From the NCBI GenBank assembly GCA_963837155.1, contig CAWIMB010000001.1:310001-374000 (forward strand): a stretch of 64,000 nucleotides of DNA. The letters are read 5' to 3'. This DNA comes from DASQHW01 sp963837155 (GTDB taxonomy: Bacteria; Actinomycetota; Acidimicrobiia; IMCC26256; PALSA-610). Positions 43,404-53,123 of this stretch are shown here, one piece after another. Under the pieces are notes generated by a model that had not been told where the DNA came from, did not search any database, and saw nothing but the letters and a program-made list of their open reading frames with translations. A program made the translations under genes and the position numbers. Every line of letters starts with the position of its first letter. Within the stretch, counting starts at the first letter, position 1.

Positions 43404-46009
43404 CTACTCGCTCGATACCGCCTTCAACACGTCGAGCTTCGCTGCGCGCCGCGCGGGGAGGATCGCGCCGACGACGCCGAGCAAGGCGGCGGTCACGACG
43501 AGCACGATCAGCGTGGGGATCGCCGGAGAGAATTTGTTGAGCCCGTCGTCATGCAACGCCCGCACGACGGCCCACGCGAAGAAGAACCCGATGGCGATAC
43601 CGAGCAGCGTGCCGAGCATCGCGATCAGGATGGCTTCCCAACGGATCGACGATCGCACCTGGCGCCGACTCATTCCGACCGCCCGCAACAACCCGATCTC
43701 GCGCGTCCGCTCGTAAATCGAGAGCGCGAGCGTGTTGACGACGCCGATGAACGCGATGATCACTGCGAAGAACAACAAGCCGTAGACGAGGCCCAGGAGC
43801 TGGTTGAGGTTCTTCTGCTGGTCGGCCTTGTAGGCCGCGTTGTCCTGCACCTTCGCGGTCGGGTACCCCAGAGGGCAAGAGCGCACCGACTCAGGGCAGG
43901 GAGGATCGATCAAATTTTCGATCGCGGCTCGGCCCTGCGTCGCCGTCACGCCTGGCTTCAATCTCGCGAACACGAGCACGTCGAGTTGGTCGGCAAAGTT
44001 CTGCTCGTACCCGGCGATCGACATCAGGTAGTCCCCCGGCAGCGCGAGCTGCTTCACACCGTAGATGACCTGGACGCGCATCGACTTCGTCCCGGTCTTC
44101 ACGAACGTCACCGGCACGGTGCTGCCGATCGTCCAGTGGTGCTTGTCGGCGACCTTCTGCGACACGACAAGGCCGTCGGCAGTCAACTGGTCGAATCGTC
44201 CGCCGACAGTATCGAGGTCAAAGAGCTGCTGGGCAGCCACGGGATTGACGGCGGCGACGAACTCGTTGCTCCCCTCCACGCCGATCTGACCGATGCGCAC
44301 GGGCGTCGACACCGCGATCTCCGGCAGACGCGCGATCTGAGCATCGAGCTCGGGGCTGAGCCCCGTGCCTCCGAACGATCCGCCGCTGTTGATGACGTAG
44401 TCGCTCTTGATCTGGCTGTCGATCGCGCTCCCGAACGACAGCTTCAACGACGCCGCAAAGATCGCAATGAAGGAGATGAGTGCGACACCGATCATCAACG
44501 CCGCAGACGTCGTGGCGGTACGACGCGGGCTGCGCGCCGCGTTCTCGCGTGCCAGCTCCCCGGTGATGCCGCGCGACTCGCGATCGGCCGGCCCAACGTC
44601 AGGCTCACCCCGCGCGGTAGAGCGGCCCGAGAACGAACACTCCCGCGAAGATCAGCACCGCACCCACGCCGACGAGCAAGATCCCGGCACCACCGAAGAG
44701 GCCGAACAGAAGCACCGCGACGCCCAGCGCCAAGAGGCCGCCCCCGATGAGGATGCGCCGCCCGCGCGATCGGGCGCTCGATCGACACGTCGCGCATCGC
44801 CGCCACGGGCGGGACACGCGCGCCATTGCGAGCAGGGATCAGCGACGACACCAATGTGATGAAGATGCCGACGCTCATCCCGATGATGATCGCCTTCGCG
44901 GGCACGACCGCGCCCGAGCCGGGAATGTCGATACCGATCGCACTCATCAGCGCCTTCAGGCCGATCGCGAGCCCGATGCCGGCGACGACGCCAATCGCAG
45001 ACGCGACGATGCCGACAACCACCGACTCGCCGACGATCGACGCCAACACCTGCCCGCGACTCGCACCGATCGCGCGCAGCAACGCCATCTCTCGCGTTCG
45101 CTGTGCCACAATGATCGAGAACGTGTTGTAGATGATGAATGCGCCCACCGCGAGCGCAACGATGCCGAAGATCAACAGACCGGTGTTGAGGAACCCAAGG
45201 ACGTTCTGGATCGCGTCCTGGTTCTCTTTCACCAGCTTGGCGCCGGTCACGACCTCCACTGATGGGGCGTGTTGTTCCGCCAACGCGGTGCGCACGTTGT
45301 CGGCGACCTGGGTCTGCGACACGCCCGGCTTGGCGGCGATGCTGATATAGCTGTACTGGTGTTTCGCCCCCGCGATACGTTGCGCCTCGGCCCTCGTGAA
45401 GAGCACGACGGACGCGCCCGCGAGATTGTCTGCAGTGCCGAACCGGGCGATCCCGACGATCGTGTACTCCTTCGGCGCCTTGCTCGTGAGAACCGTCGCG
45501 AGCTGTCCGACATGGAAATCGCCCTTGTCGGCGGTGCCCTTGTCGATGACGATCTCGGCGCTGTTTTCGGGAGCGTGGCCGCCCGCTGTGAGATGGAACT
45601 GGTTGAGGCGCGGGACGGGGTTCCAGCCGAACCCGAGCGTCGGAGCGCCCTGACCGGGCGTTCCGACCGCCTTACCGTTTGCCTTCACGATTTGCGCGTA
45701 GTTGAGTTGCACGTTGCCCGCGGCCGCTTCGACGCCGGGTGCGCCCTGCACGATGCGCTCGAGCGACGCCGGAACGCGCGGCCGGTCCGCGGGACCGAAC
45801 CCGTTGTCATTCTTCAGGACCTCTTGCCCGCGCACTTGCGCGTCGGTGCCGCGATAGATGTTCGCGAACAGGTCGTCAAAGGTTTGTTGGATCGTCGCAG
45901 TGAAGACGAACGTGCCCGAGATGAACGCAACGCCGAGCAGCACGGCGACCGCCGTGAGGAGGAACCGCAGCTTGTGGGCCGCCAAGCCCTTGCGCGTGAC
46001 CTTCCACAT
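43404..46009 (-). CDS. FtsX-like ABC transporter permease (MacB type), frameshifted
   Basis: One permease of about 865 residues with two FtsX modules. The N-terminal helix KLRFLLTAVAVLLGVAFISG starts each half-type; a large outer loop (45000-45900) precedes four helices with AQRTREMALLRAIGASRGQV. The second half repeats with TTSAALMIGVALISFIAIFA and ERTREIGLLRAVGMSRRQV, ending AKLDVLKAVSSE. The frame changes around 44782, 44625 and 44585. Between them RILIGGGLLALGVAVLLFGL and GVSLTLGRPIAS show that coding is continuous. It starts 4 bases after the ATPase gene. It would export lipoproteins, peptides or drugs; substrate unknown. Confidence 0.84.
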
Positions 46010-46013
46010 CGCG

Positions 46014-46766
46014 TTACTCGCCGCCCAACTTGCGCATCCGGTCGAGCACCGTGTCCGTCGTCGGCTCGTCCATCTCGTCGACGATGCGACCGTCGGCGAG
46101 GAACACCACGCGGTCGGCGTAGGAGGCACCGATCGGGTCGTGAGTCACCATCACGATCGTCTGATCGAACTCGCTCACCGCGGCGCGCATGAACGACAGG
46201 ATGTCGGCGCTGGCTCGCGAGTCGAGGTTGCCGGTCGGCTCGTCGGCGAAGATCACCTCGGGCCGACTCCCAAGCGCGCGCGCGACCGCCACGCGCTGCT
46301 GCTGGCCTCCCGAGAGCTCGGACGGCCGGTGCTTGAGACGATCTCGCAGGCTGACGGTGTCGATCACCTGATCGAGCCACGCCTGGTCAGGATGATGCCC
46401 GCCGAGCGACATCGGCAGGACGATGTTCTCGTAGGCGTTGAGGGTCGGAACGAGGTTGTACGACTGAAAGATGAAGCCGATGCGGTCGCGACGCACCTTC
46501 GTCAGCTCCTTCTCGGACACCGCACTGATATCGATGTCGCCAAGGAAGACGTGGCCACTCGAGAGTGAATCGAGGCCCGCGAGACAGTGGAGAAGCGTCG
46601 ACTTGCCCGACCCCGAAGGCCCCATGATCGCCGTGAACGCCGCTCGCTCGAACTCCACGTTCACACCATCGAGCGCGTGCACGGCGGTTTCGCCCTTGCC
46701 GTAGATCTTCGTCGCCTCGACCGCGCGGACCGCGACCGTCGTGGTCGGGGGGATCGTTGTCGTCAC
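46014..46766 (-). CDS. ABC transporter ATP-binding protein (MacB/LolD type)
   Basis: A 250-residue ATPase that powers the FtsX-type permease just downstream. Walker A GPSGSGKSTLLHCLAGLD, Q-loop FIFQSYNLVPTLNA, signature LSGGQQQRVAVARAL, Walker B VIFADEPTGNLDS and the H-loop MVTHDPIGA are intact. The early KIYGKGETAVHALDGVN is typical of the LolD/MacB class. The GTG start at 46764-46766 precedes a Thr/Pro-rich N-terminus; a later start within it is possible. The pair is one operon (gap 4 bases). Confidence 0.92.
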   Translation of the reverse strand: MTTTIPPTTTVAVRAVEATKIYGKGETAVHALDGVNVEFERAAFTAIMGPSGSGKSTLLHCLAGLDSLSSGHVFLGDIDISAVSEKELTKVRRDRIGFIFQSYNLVPTLNAYENIVLPMSLGGHHPDQAWLDQVIDTVSLRDRLKHRPSELSGGQQQRVAVARALGSRPEVIFADEPTGNLDSRASADILSFMRAAVSEFDQTIVMVTHDPIGASYADRVVFLADGRIVDEMDEPTTDTVLDRMRKLGGE

Positions 46767-46851
46767 CGAATCGCTCCTCTTGGGGTGTGCAACACGCTAT
46801 GCACCGTGCCACGTAATCCTTCCCAGGTGCCATCCGGGTTCTCCCTGATGG

Positions 46852-47697
46852 TCACTCGGGTGACACGGGACTGCCCGCGTCTTCGACGCTGGGTGCGGGC
46901 TCCGGTGCGACGGGCGCGCGGCGGCCGAGCCACACGAACCAGATCGTGCTGCCGGCGCACAAGACGATCGAAAGCAAGAGGTTGAAGCGAATGCCGAAGA
47001 TCCTCGTCGCGTCATCGACGCGCAGCGCCTCGAACCAGATGCGGCCGAACGTGTACATGGCGACGTACAACGCGAACGTCTGGCCGCGGCGGAAACGGAA
47101 CCGGCGTTCGGCCCAGATGAGGAAACCGAACACGAACAAGCACCACAGCGACTCGTACAGAAATGTCGGATGGAACGTCTCGTCGTTTGCGTATCCGGCC
47201 GGACGGTGTGACGGGTCGATCTCCAACGCCCACGGCAGGCCGCTCGGCCGTCCGAACAGCTCCTGGTTGAAGTAGTTCCCCCAACGGCCGATCGCCTGTG
47301 CGAGAACGACCCCCGGCGCGATCACGTCCATCAACACGAGCACATCGAGATGGCACGTGTCCGCGAGCACGATCCCCGCAATGAGACCGCCGGCGACCGC
47401 TCCCCAAATCGACAGGCCACCCTTCCAGATCTGGAACGTGCCGGTCAGGCCGTGCTCACTCCAGCTGTAGCCGGTGAACAGGTGATACACGCGTGCACCG
47501 ATGATGCCGGAGATCACTACCGGGACTGCGATCTGACCGATCTCCTTGGAATCGCCGCCGCGCGCCACCCAGCGCTTCTCCGCCACGTAGGCGGCGGCGA
47601 GCACGCCGAGGGCAAGCATGAGCCCGTAGGCGTGCAGAGGAACGGGTCCGATGTGTACGATTCCATTCTTCGGACTCGGGATGTACGCGAGCTGCAC
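46852..47697 (-). CDS. lgt: Prolipoprotein diacylglyceryl transferase
   Basis: Lgt transfers diacylglycerol from phosphatidylglycerol to the lipobox Cys of prelipoproteins, at the membrane. The 281-residue protein has seven hydrophobic segments. The signature is GVVLAQAIGRWGNYFNQELFG (the N-Y-F-NQE core). HAYGLMLALGVLAAAY with the essential early His and RVYHLFTGY come before it, and PTFLYESLWCLFVF after it. ATG 47695-47697 begins MQLAYIPSPKNG. It is divergent from two tandem genes for secreted proteins, the first of which may be a lipoprotein. Confidence 0.94.
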   Translation of the reverse strand: MQLAYIPSPKNGIVHIGPVPLHAYGLMLALGVLAAAYVAEKRWVARGGDSKEIGQIAVPVVISGIIGARVYHLFTGYSWSEHGLTGTFQIWKGGLSIWGAVAGGLIAGIVLADTCHLDVLVLMDVIAPGVVLAQAIGRWGNYFNQELFGRPSGLPWALEIDPSHRPAGYANDETFHPTFLYESLWCLFVFGFLIWAERRFRFRRGQTFALYVAMYTFGRIWFEALRVDDATRIFGIRFNLLLSIVLCAGSTIWFVWLGRRAPVAPEPAPSVEDAGSPVSPE

Positions 47698-47753
47698 ATT
47701 ACGAGCCTAGGACGGGGACGGGTTCAAGACCCGAGCGGCAGGAGGCCGATGTA

Positions 47754-48725
47754 ATGCGCATGCGTACGGGGGGAATTCAATTCGGCTCATTCATCGCGGC
47801 CGGTGCACTGATTGCGAGTGCGACGGGGTGCATCGTTCCGCCGGGACCCAATACCGGCGGGGGCGGGAGTAGCGGCGGCAGCGGACCATCGATCGCCGGC
47901 TGTCGCATCTTGCCCGCGGACAATCCGTGGAACCGCAAGATCGACACCGCGCCGGTGCGCAGCAACTCGCCCGCGTTGATCGCGAACATCAGCTCGACGC
48001 GCAACCTCCACCCCGACTTCGGTGGCGGCGGCACGTACGGGATTCCATACATCGTGGTGCCTTCGTCGGAACCGAAGCGCACGATGAACTGGACCGCGTA
48101 CGGCGACGAGGCCGATCCCGGTCCTTACCCCATTCCGCCGAACGCGCCCGTCGAAGGCGCGGCTGCAACCGACGGTGACCGGCACGTGCTCGTGTTGCAA
48201 CAAGGCACGTGTCATCTCTACGAGCTGTATCGCGGGTTCTGGCGCGGCAACCACTGGGATGCCGACGTCGGCGTGAACTGGGATCTGTCGTCGAACGCGC
48301 TGCGGCCGCTGGGATGGACGTCGGCCGACGCGGCCGGCCTCCCGATCCTCCCGGGGTTGGTGCGCTACGACGAGGTCGCGGCCGGGCACATCGATCACGC
48401 GGTGCGCTTCACGGTGCCGCGCTCGCAGAAGGGCTACATCCTTCCCGCGACGCACTACGCGTCGTCGTCGACGGATCCGAACCTGCCGGCGATGGGCCTG
48501 CGCGTGCGCCTCAAGGCGAACTACGACCTCTCGCGCTTCCACGGTCAGTCGCTCGTCATCCTGCAAGCGTTGAAGAAGTACGGGATGATCAACGCCGACA
48601 ACGGTTCGCCGTGGTACATCACCGGTGCCGCCGACACACGCTGGGACGACAACGACTTGAACCAACTCAAGTCGGTGCCGGGCACCGCGTTCGAAGCGGT
48701 CGACACCGGACCGGTGCAGCACTAG
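47754..48725 (+). CDS. Secreted protein of unknown function, tandem paralogue 1
   Basis: A 323-residue exported protein. The N-terminus has a signal peptide with a weak lipobox (IASATGCIVPPGP), a Gly/Ser linker, and then a single conserved domain starting CRILPADNPWNRKID. Blocks shared with its neighbour are LHPDFG, GDEADPGPYPIPP, ALRPLGWTSADAAGLPILPG, LVRYDEVAAGHIDHAVRF, LKKYGMI-ADNG and FEAVDTGP. I recognise this as a recurring secreted domain but no activity is known. The many invariant Asp/His suggest an enzyme or binder. It stands 56 bases from lgt (divergent) and 12 bases before its paralogue. Confidence 0.72.
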   Translation: MRMRTGGIQFGSFIAAGALIASATGCIVPPGPNTGGGGSSGGSGPSIAGCRILPADNPWNRKIDTAPVRSNSPALIANISSTRNLHPDFGGGGTYGIPYIVVPSSEPKRTMNWTAYGDEADPGPYPIPPNAPVEGAAATDGDRHVLVLQQGTCHLYELYRGFWRGNHWDADVGVNWDLSSNALRPLGWTSADAAGLPILPGLVRYDEVAAGHIDHAVRFTVPRSQKGYILPATHYASSSTDPNLPAMGLRVRLKANYDLSRFHGQSLVILQALKKYGMINADNGSPWYITGAADTRWDDNDLNQLKSVPGTAFEAVDTGPVQH

Positions 48726-48737
48726 CTTCGCCGCAAC

Positions 48738-49658
48738 ATGCGAACACGAGTCATTGCCTTCGCGCTCGCGGGCGTACTGCTCGCGAGCGCGAGTTCGCTG
48801 GGTGCCGGCGCGACGAACGGTGCGCCGACGCTCGCCGGGTGCCAGATGTTCCCGAGCGACAACCCGTGGAACCAGGACGTGTCGTCGTTGCCGGTGCGAG
48901 CCGACTCGAACGCGCTCGTTGCGTCGATCAGTGCGTACGGTCACCCGAATCTGCATCCCGACTTCGGCCGGAAGTACGGGATCCCGTTCAACGTCGAGCC
49001 GTCGACACAGCCGTTGGTCCCGATCACCTACACGGCGTACGGCGACGAGAGCGATCCGGGTCCGTTCCCGATTCCGACGAAGAAGACGCTGATCGAAAAG
49101 GGCTCCGACAAGCACGTGCTGGCGATCCAACAAGAGACGTGCCGCCTGTATGAGCTGTTCGGCGCCAAGCGCAAGGGCAAGAAAGGATGGAACGCCGCGT
49201 CGGGCGCGACGTGGGATCTGTTGTCGAACGCGTTGCGGCCATTGGGGTGGACGTCGGCTGACGCGGCCGGCCTACCGATCCTGCCCGGCTTGGTGCGCTA
49301 CGACGAGGTCGAGAGCGGCCACATCGACCACGCATTGCGCTTCACCGTCGACCGATCCCAGCGCGGCTACATCCTTCCGGCGACGCACTTCGCTTCGAGC
49401 TCGACTGACCCGGCATTGCCTCCGATGGGGTTGCGCGTGCGGTTGAAGGCCGGTTTCGATGTCTCGCCGTACCAGGGCCGGGGCCGCGTGATCCTCGATG
49501 CGTTGAAGAAGTACGGGATGATCGTCGCCGACAACGGCGGGTCGTGGTTCATCACCGGCGCGCCCGACAAGCGTTGGAACGATGACGAGATGCACGCGTT
49601 GACCCACGTTCCGGGCAGCGCGTTCGAAGCCGTCGACACGGGGCCGATCCACCACTGA
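48738..49658 (+). CDS. Secreted protein of unknown function, tandem paralogue 2
   Basis: A 306-residue paralogue of the preceding gene. It has a plain signal peptide (VIAFALAGVLLASASSLGAG), no lipobox Cys, then the same domain from CQMFPSDNPWNQDVSSLP through ALRPLGWTSADAAGLPILPG and LPPMGLRVRLKAGFD to FEAVDTGPIHH. The DNA of the two genes is alike in the conserved blocks, so this is a tandem duplication followed by divergence of the export route: candidate lipoprotein versus soluble. A KRKGKKG insert replaces a loop of paralogue 1. Function unknown. Confidence 0.72.
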   Translation: MRTRVIAFALAGVLLASASSLGAGATNGAPTLAGCQMFPSDNPWNQDVSSLPVRADSNALVASISAYGHPNLHPDFGRKYGIPFNVEPSTQPLVPITYTAYGDESDPGPFPIPTKKTLIEKGSDKHVLAIQQETCRLYELFGAKRKGKKGWNAASGATWDLLSNALRPLGWTSADAAGLPILPGLVRYDEVESGHIDHALRFTVDRSQRGYILPATHFASSSTDPALPPMGLRVRLKAGFDVSPYQGRGRVILDALKKYGMIVADNGGSWFITGAPDKRWNDDEMHALTHVPGSAFEAVDTGPIHH

Positions 49659-49667
49659 GGAACTTTC

Positions 49668-50517
49668 CTAGGGTGTCGCGCGCCAGGCCGACGCGTGCGC
49701 ACTCGCCGAGGCGGCGGCATCAGTGAAACCGTGCTCGGTGAGCCAGCGGATCTCACCGATCCAGCGCACGAGCCGGTAGAACGACAGCATGCGCGTCAGC
49801 CGCTCGCGCTCGACGGCGTCGTAGCCGTCGAGGAACGCGCCGAGGCGTGACTGATCGTCGAGAGTGAGCACCGCGATATCCCACGCGCCGTCACCCTTGC
49901 CCTGATCAGACCAATCGATGATCGCGGCGACCTCGCCCGAATCGCGATCGACGATCACATGATCGGGCTGGAGGTCGCCGTGGTACCACGACGCAGGCGC
50001 GGCCGCGAGCTCGTCGTGCGCGTCGGAGACGGCGCGACGAATGCGCGGCACCGCCTCGGGATCAAGGCCGTTCTCGCGGCACACACTTCTCGAGCTCCTC
50101 TTCGACCTCGGCCTCGATCGCCGCAGCCCACGAGTCACGCGCCGGCGCGAACCCGCCGCCGGAGTAAGGCGGCGGGGGGAGCTCGTGGAACCGGCGGACC
50201 TCTCGGCCGGCGGCGCGCCACCAGGCTGACGGCGAGGAGTGGCTCAGCGCGGTCCCCGCGACCCAGCGCATTGCCAACGCGCCCGTTTCGGCCGCGACGA
50301 GCTCCGGCACGGCAATGCCGGCTGCGGCGGCTCGGGTGAGACCGTCAACCTCGCGGCGGACCTCCTCGACCTGCACATCGACCTTGCAGACGAAGACGTC
50401 GCGACCGAGGACGCAGCGATACGCAGCCTTGTGGTCCCACACCACCAGCGGCTCGATCTGGTCGGGTGACCGGCCGAGCAGCCGGCCGCAGAGCTCTTCG
50501 GGCGACGGCAGGTTCAT
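49668..50517 (-). CDS. Aminoglycoside phosphotransferase-like (APH) kinase, frameshifted
   Basis: An APH/choline-kinase fold protein of about 282 residues. The N-lobe reads EPLVVWDHKAAYRCVLG and VFVCKVDVQVEEVRREVDGL. The C-lobe has WYHGDLQPDHVIVDRDSG (catalytic Asp), AAIIDWSDQGKGDGAWDIAVL (metal Asp), and then a helical end. The frame changes at about 50082, between EVEEELEKCV and RENGLDPEAVPRI. ATG 50515-50517 gives MNLPSPEELCGRLLG. The small molecule phosphorylated is unknown; resistance should not be inferred. It is divergent from the ferredoxin gene. Confidence 0.8.
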
Positions 50518-50572
50518 CGGGCCATGCTCGCAGGGATTTTGCACACTGATCGTGGGATAAACTCGGCCGTCT

Positions 50573-50986
50573 ATGGCCCGCACGGATGCCAACCCGCCCA
50601 TGCCCGAGTTCTCGACGTCGTATGTGCTGCAAGAGGTCGACACCAACTGGCTGACCAAAGCGGTCAAGCCCAAGCAGTTCCTGCACATCGACCAAGCCGA
50701 ATGCATCCTCTGCGAAGGCTGCGTCGACATCTGCCCCTGGAAATGCATCCACATGCTCTCCACCGACGCCGTCGACGAAGCCATCAACGCCGATGCCCCC
50801 GGCGACGACCCCAAAGACCACGTCTTTTTCGTCGTCGACGAAGACGTCTGCACCCGCTGCGCCCTGTGCGTCGACCGCTGCCCCACCGGCGTCATCATCT
50901 TGGGCAAAGTCACCGACGCCTGGCGCGACGGCGACCCCAACGTCCGCACCAACCGCCACGGCTACGCCTACGGCGTCCGCTTCTGA
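50573..50986 (+). CDS. Ferredoxin with two [4Fe-4S] clusters
   Basis: A 137-residue ferredoxin. The two cluster motifs are CILCEGCVDICPWKC and CTRCALCVDRCPTG, separated by an unusually long linker that contains acidic sequence (DEAINADAPGDDPKDH). The N-terminal 35 residues and the end NRHGYAYGVRF extend beyond a minimal ferredoxin, so it may dock onto a larger complex. It should carry electrons in the cytoplasm. Codon use shifts to C-rich third positions within the gene. It has a two-base gap to the pirin gene and probably shares its transcript. Confidence 0.85.
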   Translation: MARTDANPPMPEFSTSYVLQEVDTNWLTKAVKPKQFLHIDQAECILCEGCVDICPWKCIHMLSTDAVDEAINADAPGDDPKDHVFFVVDEDVCTRCALCVDRCPTGVIILGKVTDAWRDGDPNVRTNRHGYAYGVRF

Positions 50987-50987
50987 C

Positions 50988-51716
50988 GTGGCCCCGACGG
51001 TCGACGTTCGTCGGGCAGACACGAGGTTCCACACCCACATCTCCTGGCTCGACTCGTGGCACAGCTTCAGCTTCGCTGAGCACTACGACCCCGACAACAC
51101 GCACCACGGGCTGCTCCTCGTCTTCAACGACGACGTCATTGCGCCGAGCGGAGCGTTCGCCACCCACCCGCATCGCGACATGGAGATCGTCACCTGGGTG
51201 CTCGAGGGCACGCTGGAGCACCGCGACAGCGAGGGCAACGTCGGCACGATCATCCGGAACACCGCTCAACGGATGAGCGCGGGCACTGGCATCCGACACT
51301 CGGAATCGAATGCGAGCAGCACCGGACCCCTACACCTCTTGCAGATGTGGGTCCCGCCCGACACGCGGGTGTGCAACCTTCCTACGAGCAGCGAGACGTC
51401 GTGGCCGACTTCGAGCCCGACACGTTGTTCCCGCTCGCATCCGGCAGGGAGTCAGATGCTGCAATCGCGATCCATCAGCGCGAACGCGACGTTGTGGATC
51501 GCGCGGTTGACGCCGGGCACGGCGATCACGATGCCGGACGCGCCGTTTGTCGACGTCTTCATCGCGCAGGGCGCGGCCACGCTCGAGGGTGCCGGTCACC
51601 TCGCGGTGGGTGACGCCGCTCGCCTCACGGACGCGGGCTCACTCAGGCTCACCGCCGACGCCGATGACACCGAAGCGGTGATCTGGGAAACGTGGAGCGA
51701 CCTTCAGCTCACTTGA
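50988..51716 (+). CDS. Pirin family protein, two compensating frameshifts
   Basis: A bicupin of about 243 residues. The N-cupin has FHTHISWLDSWHSFSFAEHY, DVIAPSGAFATHPHRDMEI and HRDSEGNVGTI, with the metal-binding His/Glu. GPLHLLQMWVPPDTR then needs one base to continue as GVQPSYEQRDVVADFEPD, and one base back at about 51486 for ATLWIARLTPGTAI. The second cupin and the end VIWETWSDLQLT are in the original frame. GTG 50988 is the start. Pirins are metal-dependent quercetinase-like or redox-sensing proteins; function here unknown. The end overlaps the convergent glycosylase gene by 8 bases. Confidence 0.8.
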   Translation: MAPTVDVRRADTRFHTHISWLDSWHSFSFAEHYDPDNTHHGLLLVFNDDVIAPSGAFATHPHRDMEIVTWVLEGTLEHRDSEGNVGTIIRNTAQRMSAGTGIRHSESNASSTGPLHLLQMWVPPDTRVCNLPTSSETSWPTSSPTRCSRSHPAGSQMLQSRSISANATLWIARLTPGTAITMPDAPFVDVFIAQGAATLEGAGHLAVGDAARLTDAGSLRLTADADDTEAVIWETWSDLQLT

Positions 51717-52548
51717 CGAGTCGCGACAACCTTCGATCGGCCAGCACCTTGCTGCCCGTCTGACACCGCGGGCAGTACACGACTTCGTGTGACTCGTACG
51801 ACACGCGCTTGAGATCGTCGCCGCATGCGGGACACGGCACGCCCGCCTTGCCGTGCACCGTGAAGTGCTCGCCGAGCTTGCCTTTCGAGAGGCCACCCTC
51901 GCGCGTGCGCTCACGCTCGAGTCCCTGGGCCAAGACCTCGTGGAGCGCGTCGATCAAGCGGTCGCGCTCGTCCGCGGTCAGCGACTTCATCGACGCGTAT
52001 GGCGACAGCTTGGCGCGATGCAGTACGTCGTCTGCATAGCCCCGTCCGACACCGGCGACCGTGCGTTGGTCGCGGAGGATCGTGTGGATACGCCGGCCAT
52101 CGGTGGCGTTGCGCACCCACTCCGCGAACTCGTCGCTCGTCGCCTCCGGTCCGAGCCCGTCCAGCGGACCGTTGTCACCGGGGGCGAGCACCCACCAACC
52201 GGCTTTGCGTTCGGTGCCGTGCTCGCGCAGCAGCACCGCCCGGCCACCGGAGAAGCGCCACCGCGCGACGGACCCCTTGGGTTTCGTCCGCTTGGGTGGT
52301 TCTTCGAAGTCCATGCGGCCCGCCTGCGAAAGGTGGAACACGATCCGCATCCCGTTGTCGAACCACATCGACACGTACTTGGCGCGCCGATCGACCCGTG
52401 CCAACGCGGCACCAACGAGCGCATCGGGCGGGGGTTCATACGTCTTCAAGCCGCTGAACCCGAGCGGCTCGTACCCCTCGAACACCGCGCCGCCAAGCCA
52501 TGCCTCGATGCGCTCGGCGAGCGCTTGCATTTGGGGAGCTTCAGGCAC
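51709..52548 (-). CDS. Fpg/Nei family DNA glycosylase
   Basis: A 279-residue base-excision repair glycosylase/AP lyase. After the initiator comes Pro2 (VPEAPQMQ), the Schiff-base nucleophile, with Glu3. The H2TH region is GVGRGYADDVLHRAKLSPY, and the C-terminal zinc finger has CPACGDDLKRVSYESHEVVYCPRCQ with four cysteines. The start VPE rather than MPELPE and the family's usual middle suggest the actinobacterial Nei2/Fpg2 branch, so substrate preference (oxidised purine or pyrimidine) is open. GTG 52546-52548 fits because the protein must begin with Pro2. It overlaps the upstream SnoaL-like gene by 8 bases. Confidence 0.88.
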   Translation of the reverse strand: MPEAPQMQALAERIEAWLGGAVFEGYEPLGFSGLKTYEPPPDALVGAALARVDRRAKYVSMWFDNGMRIVFHLSQAGRMDFEEPPKRTKPKGSVARWRFSGGRAVLLREHGTERKAGWWVLAPGDNGPLDGLGPEATSDEFAEWVRNATDGRRIHTILRDQRTVAGVGRGYADDVLHRAKLSPYASMKSLTADERDRLIDALHEVLAQGLERERTREGGLSKGKLGEHFTVHGKAGVPCPACGDDLKRVSYESHEVVYCPRCQTGSKVLADRRLSRLVK

Positions 52549-53059
52549 CTCGGGAATCGTAGGACGCGGCGCCGCGGGTCCAGTCCGGCCCGTCGCCCCA
52601 ATTGAGCCGGGTGCGTTTCTTCGGGTACTCGGGATCGAACCGCTTACACGCGTCCGCATACTGCTTCATCGTCCGGGTGCCCTCCGGCAGCGACCAGAAG
52701 TCCTCCTCCAGGGAGAACTTTCCATCGCCCGCGTACTGCAAGACCGTCATCCCGGGGAAGTCGATCGGCGCCGCACCCGGCTCGGGATTGTCGCGGCGGT
52801 TCTGCATGTAGACGACCACGCGGTCGCCATCGATCATGTGCCACTCGTACGCGGTGTAGATCTCGCCGTACTCCTCCATCGTCGGCTTGATCCACGCCCG
52901 CACGGCTTCCCGACCATCGCGGCCGCCGAGCACGCGCTCGATGTACGTGACGTCCTCGGTGAAGCACTCATCGCACCACGCGTCCCAGGCTTCGCCAACG
53001 GCTCCGCGCTGCCAGTAGTTGCGGAACGCGGCTTCCACCTCGTCACGATCGAAGGCCAT
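52541..53059 (-). CDS. SnoaL-like / NTF2-fold protein
   Basis: A 172-residue protein of the SnoaL-like superfamily: VEAAFRNYWQRGAVGEAWDA, CFTEDVTYIERVLGGRDGRE, EWHMIDGDRVVVYMQNRRDN and MTVLQYAGDGKFSLEEDF. The pattern matches actinobacterial NTF2-like proteins often near fatty acid or steroid degradation genes. No catalytic assignment is possible. ATG 53057-53059 begins MAFDRDEVEA. The end overlaps the glycosylase start by 8 bases, so they are coupled, and an SDR gene lies upstream in the same direction. Confidence 0.78.
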   Translation of the reverse strand: MAFDRDEVEAAFRNYWQRGAVGEAWDAWCDECFTEDVTYIERVLGGRDGREAVRAWIKPTMEEYGEIYTAYEWHMIDGDRVVVYMQNRRDNPEPGAAPIDFPGMTVLQYAGDGKFSLEEDFWSLPEGTRTMKQYADACKRFDPEYPKKRTRLNWGDGPDWTRGAASYDSRGA

Positions 53060-53123
53060 TACATGACTCCCTCGCTGCGCCATCCGTGGCTTCGCTGCAT
53101 CCGCACGGCCTCGAGAACCTACG

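Noticed and set aside
47787..49133. 448-codon reverse frame across the tandem secreted genes
   Set aside because: It spans the gap between two well-supported forward genes and has shadow composition.
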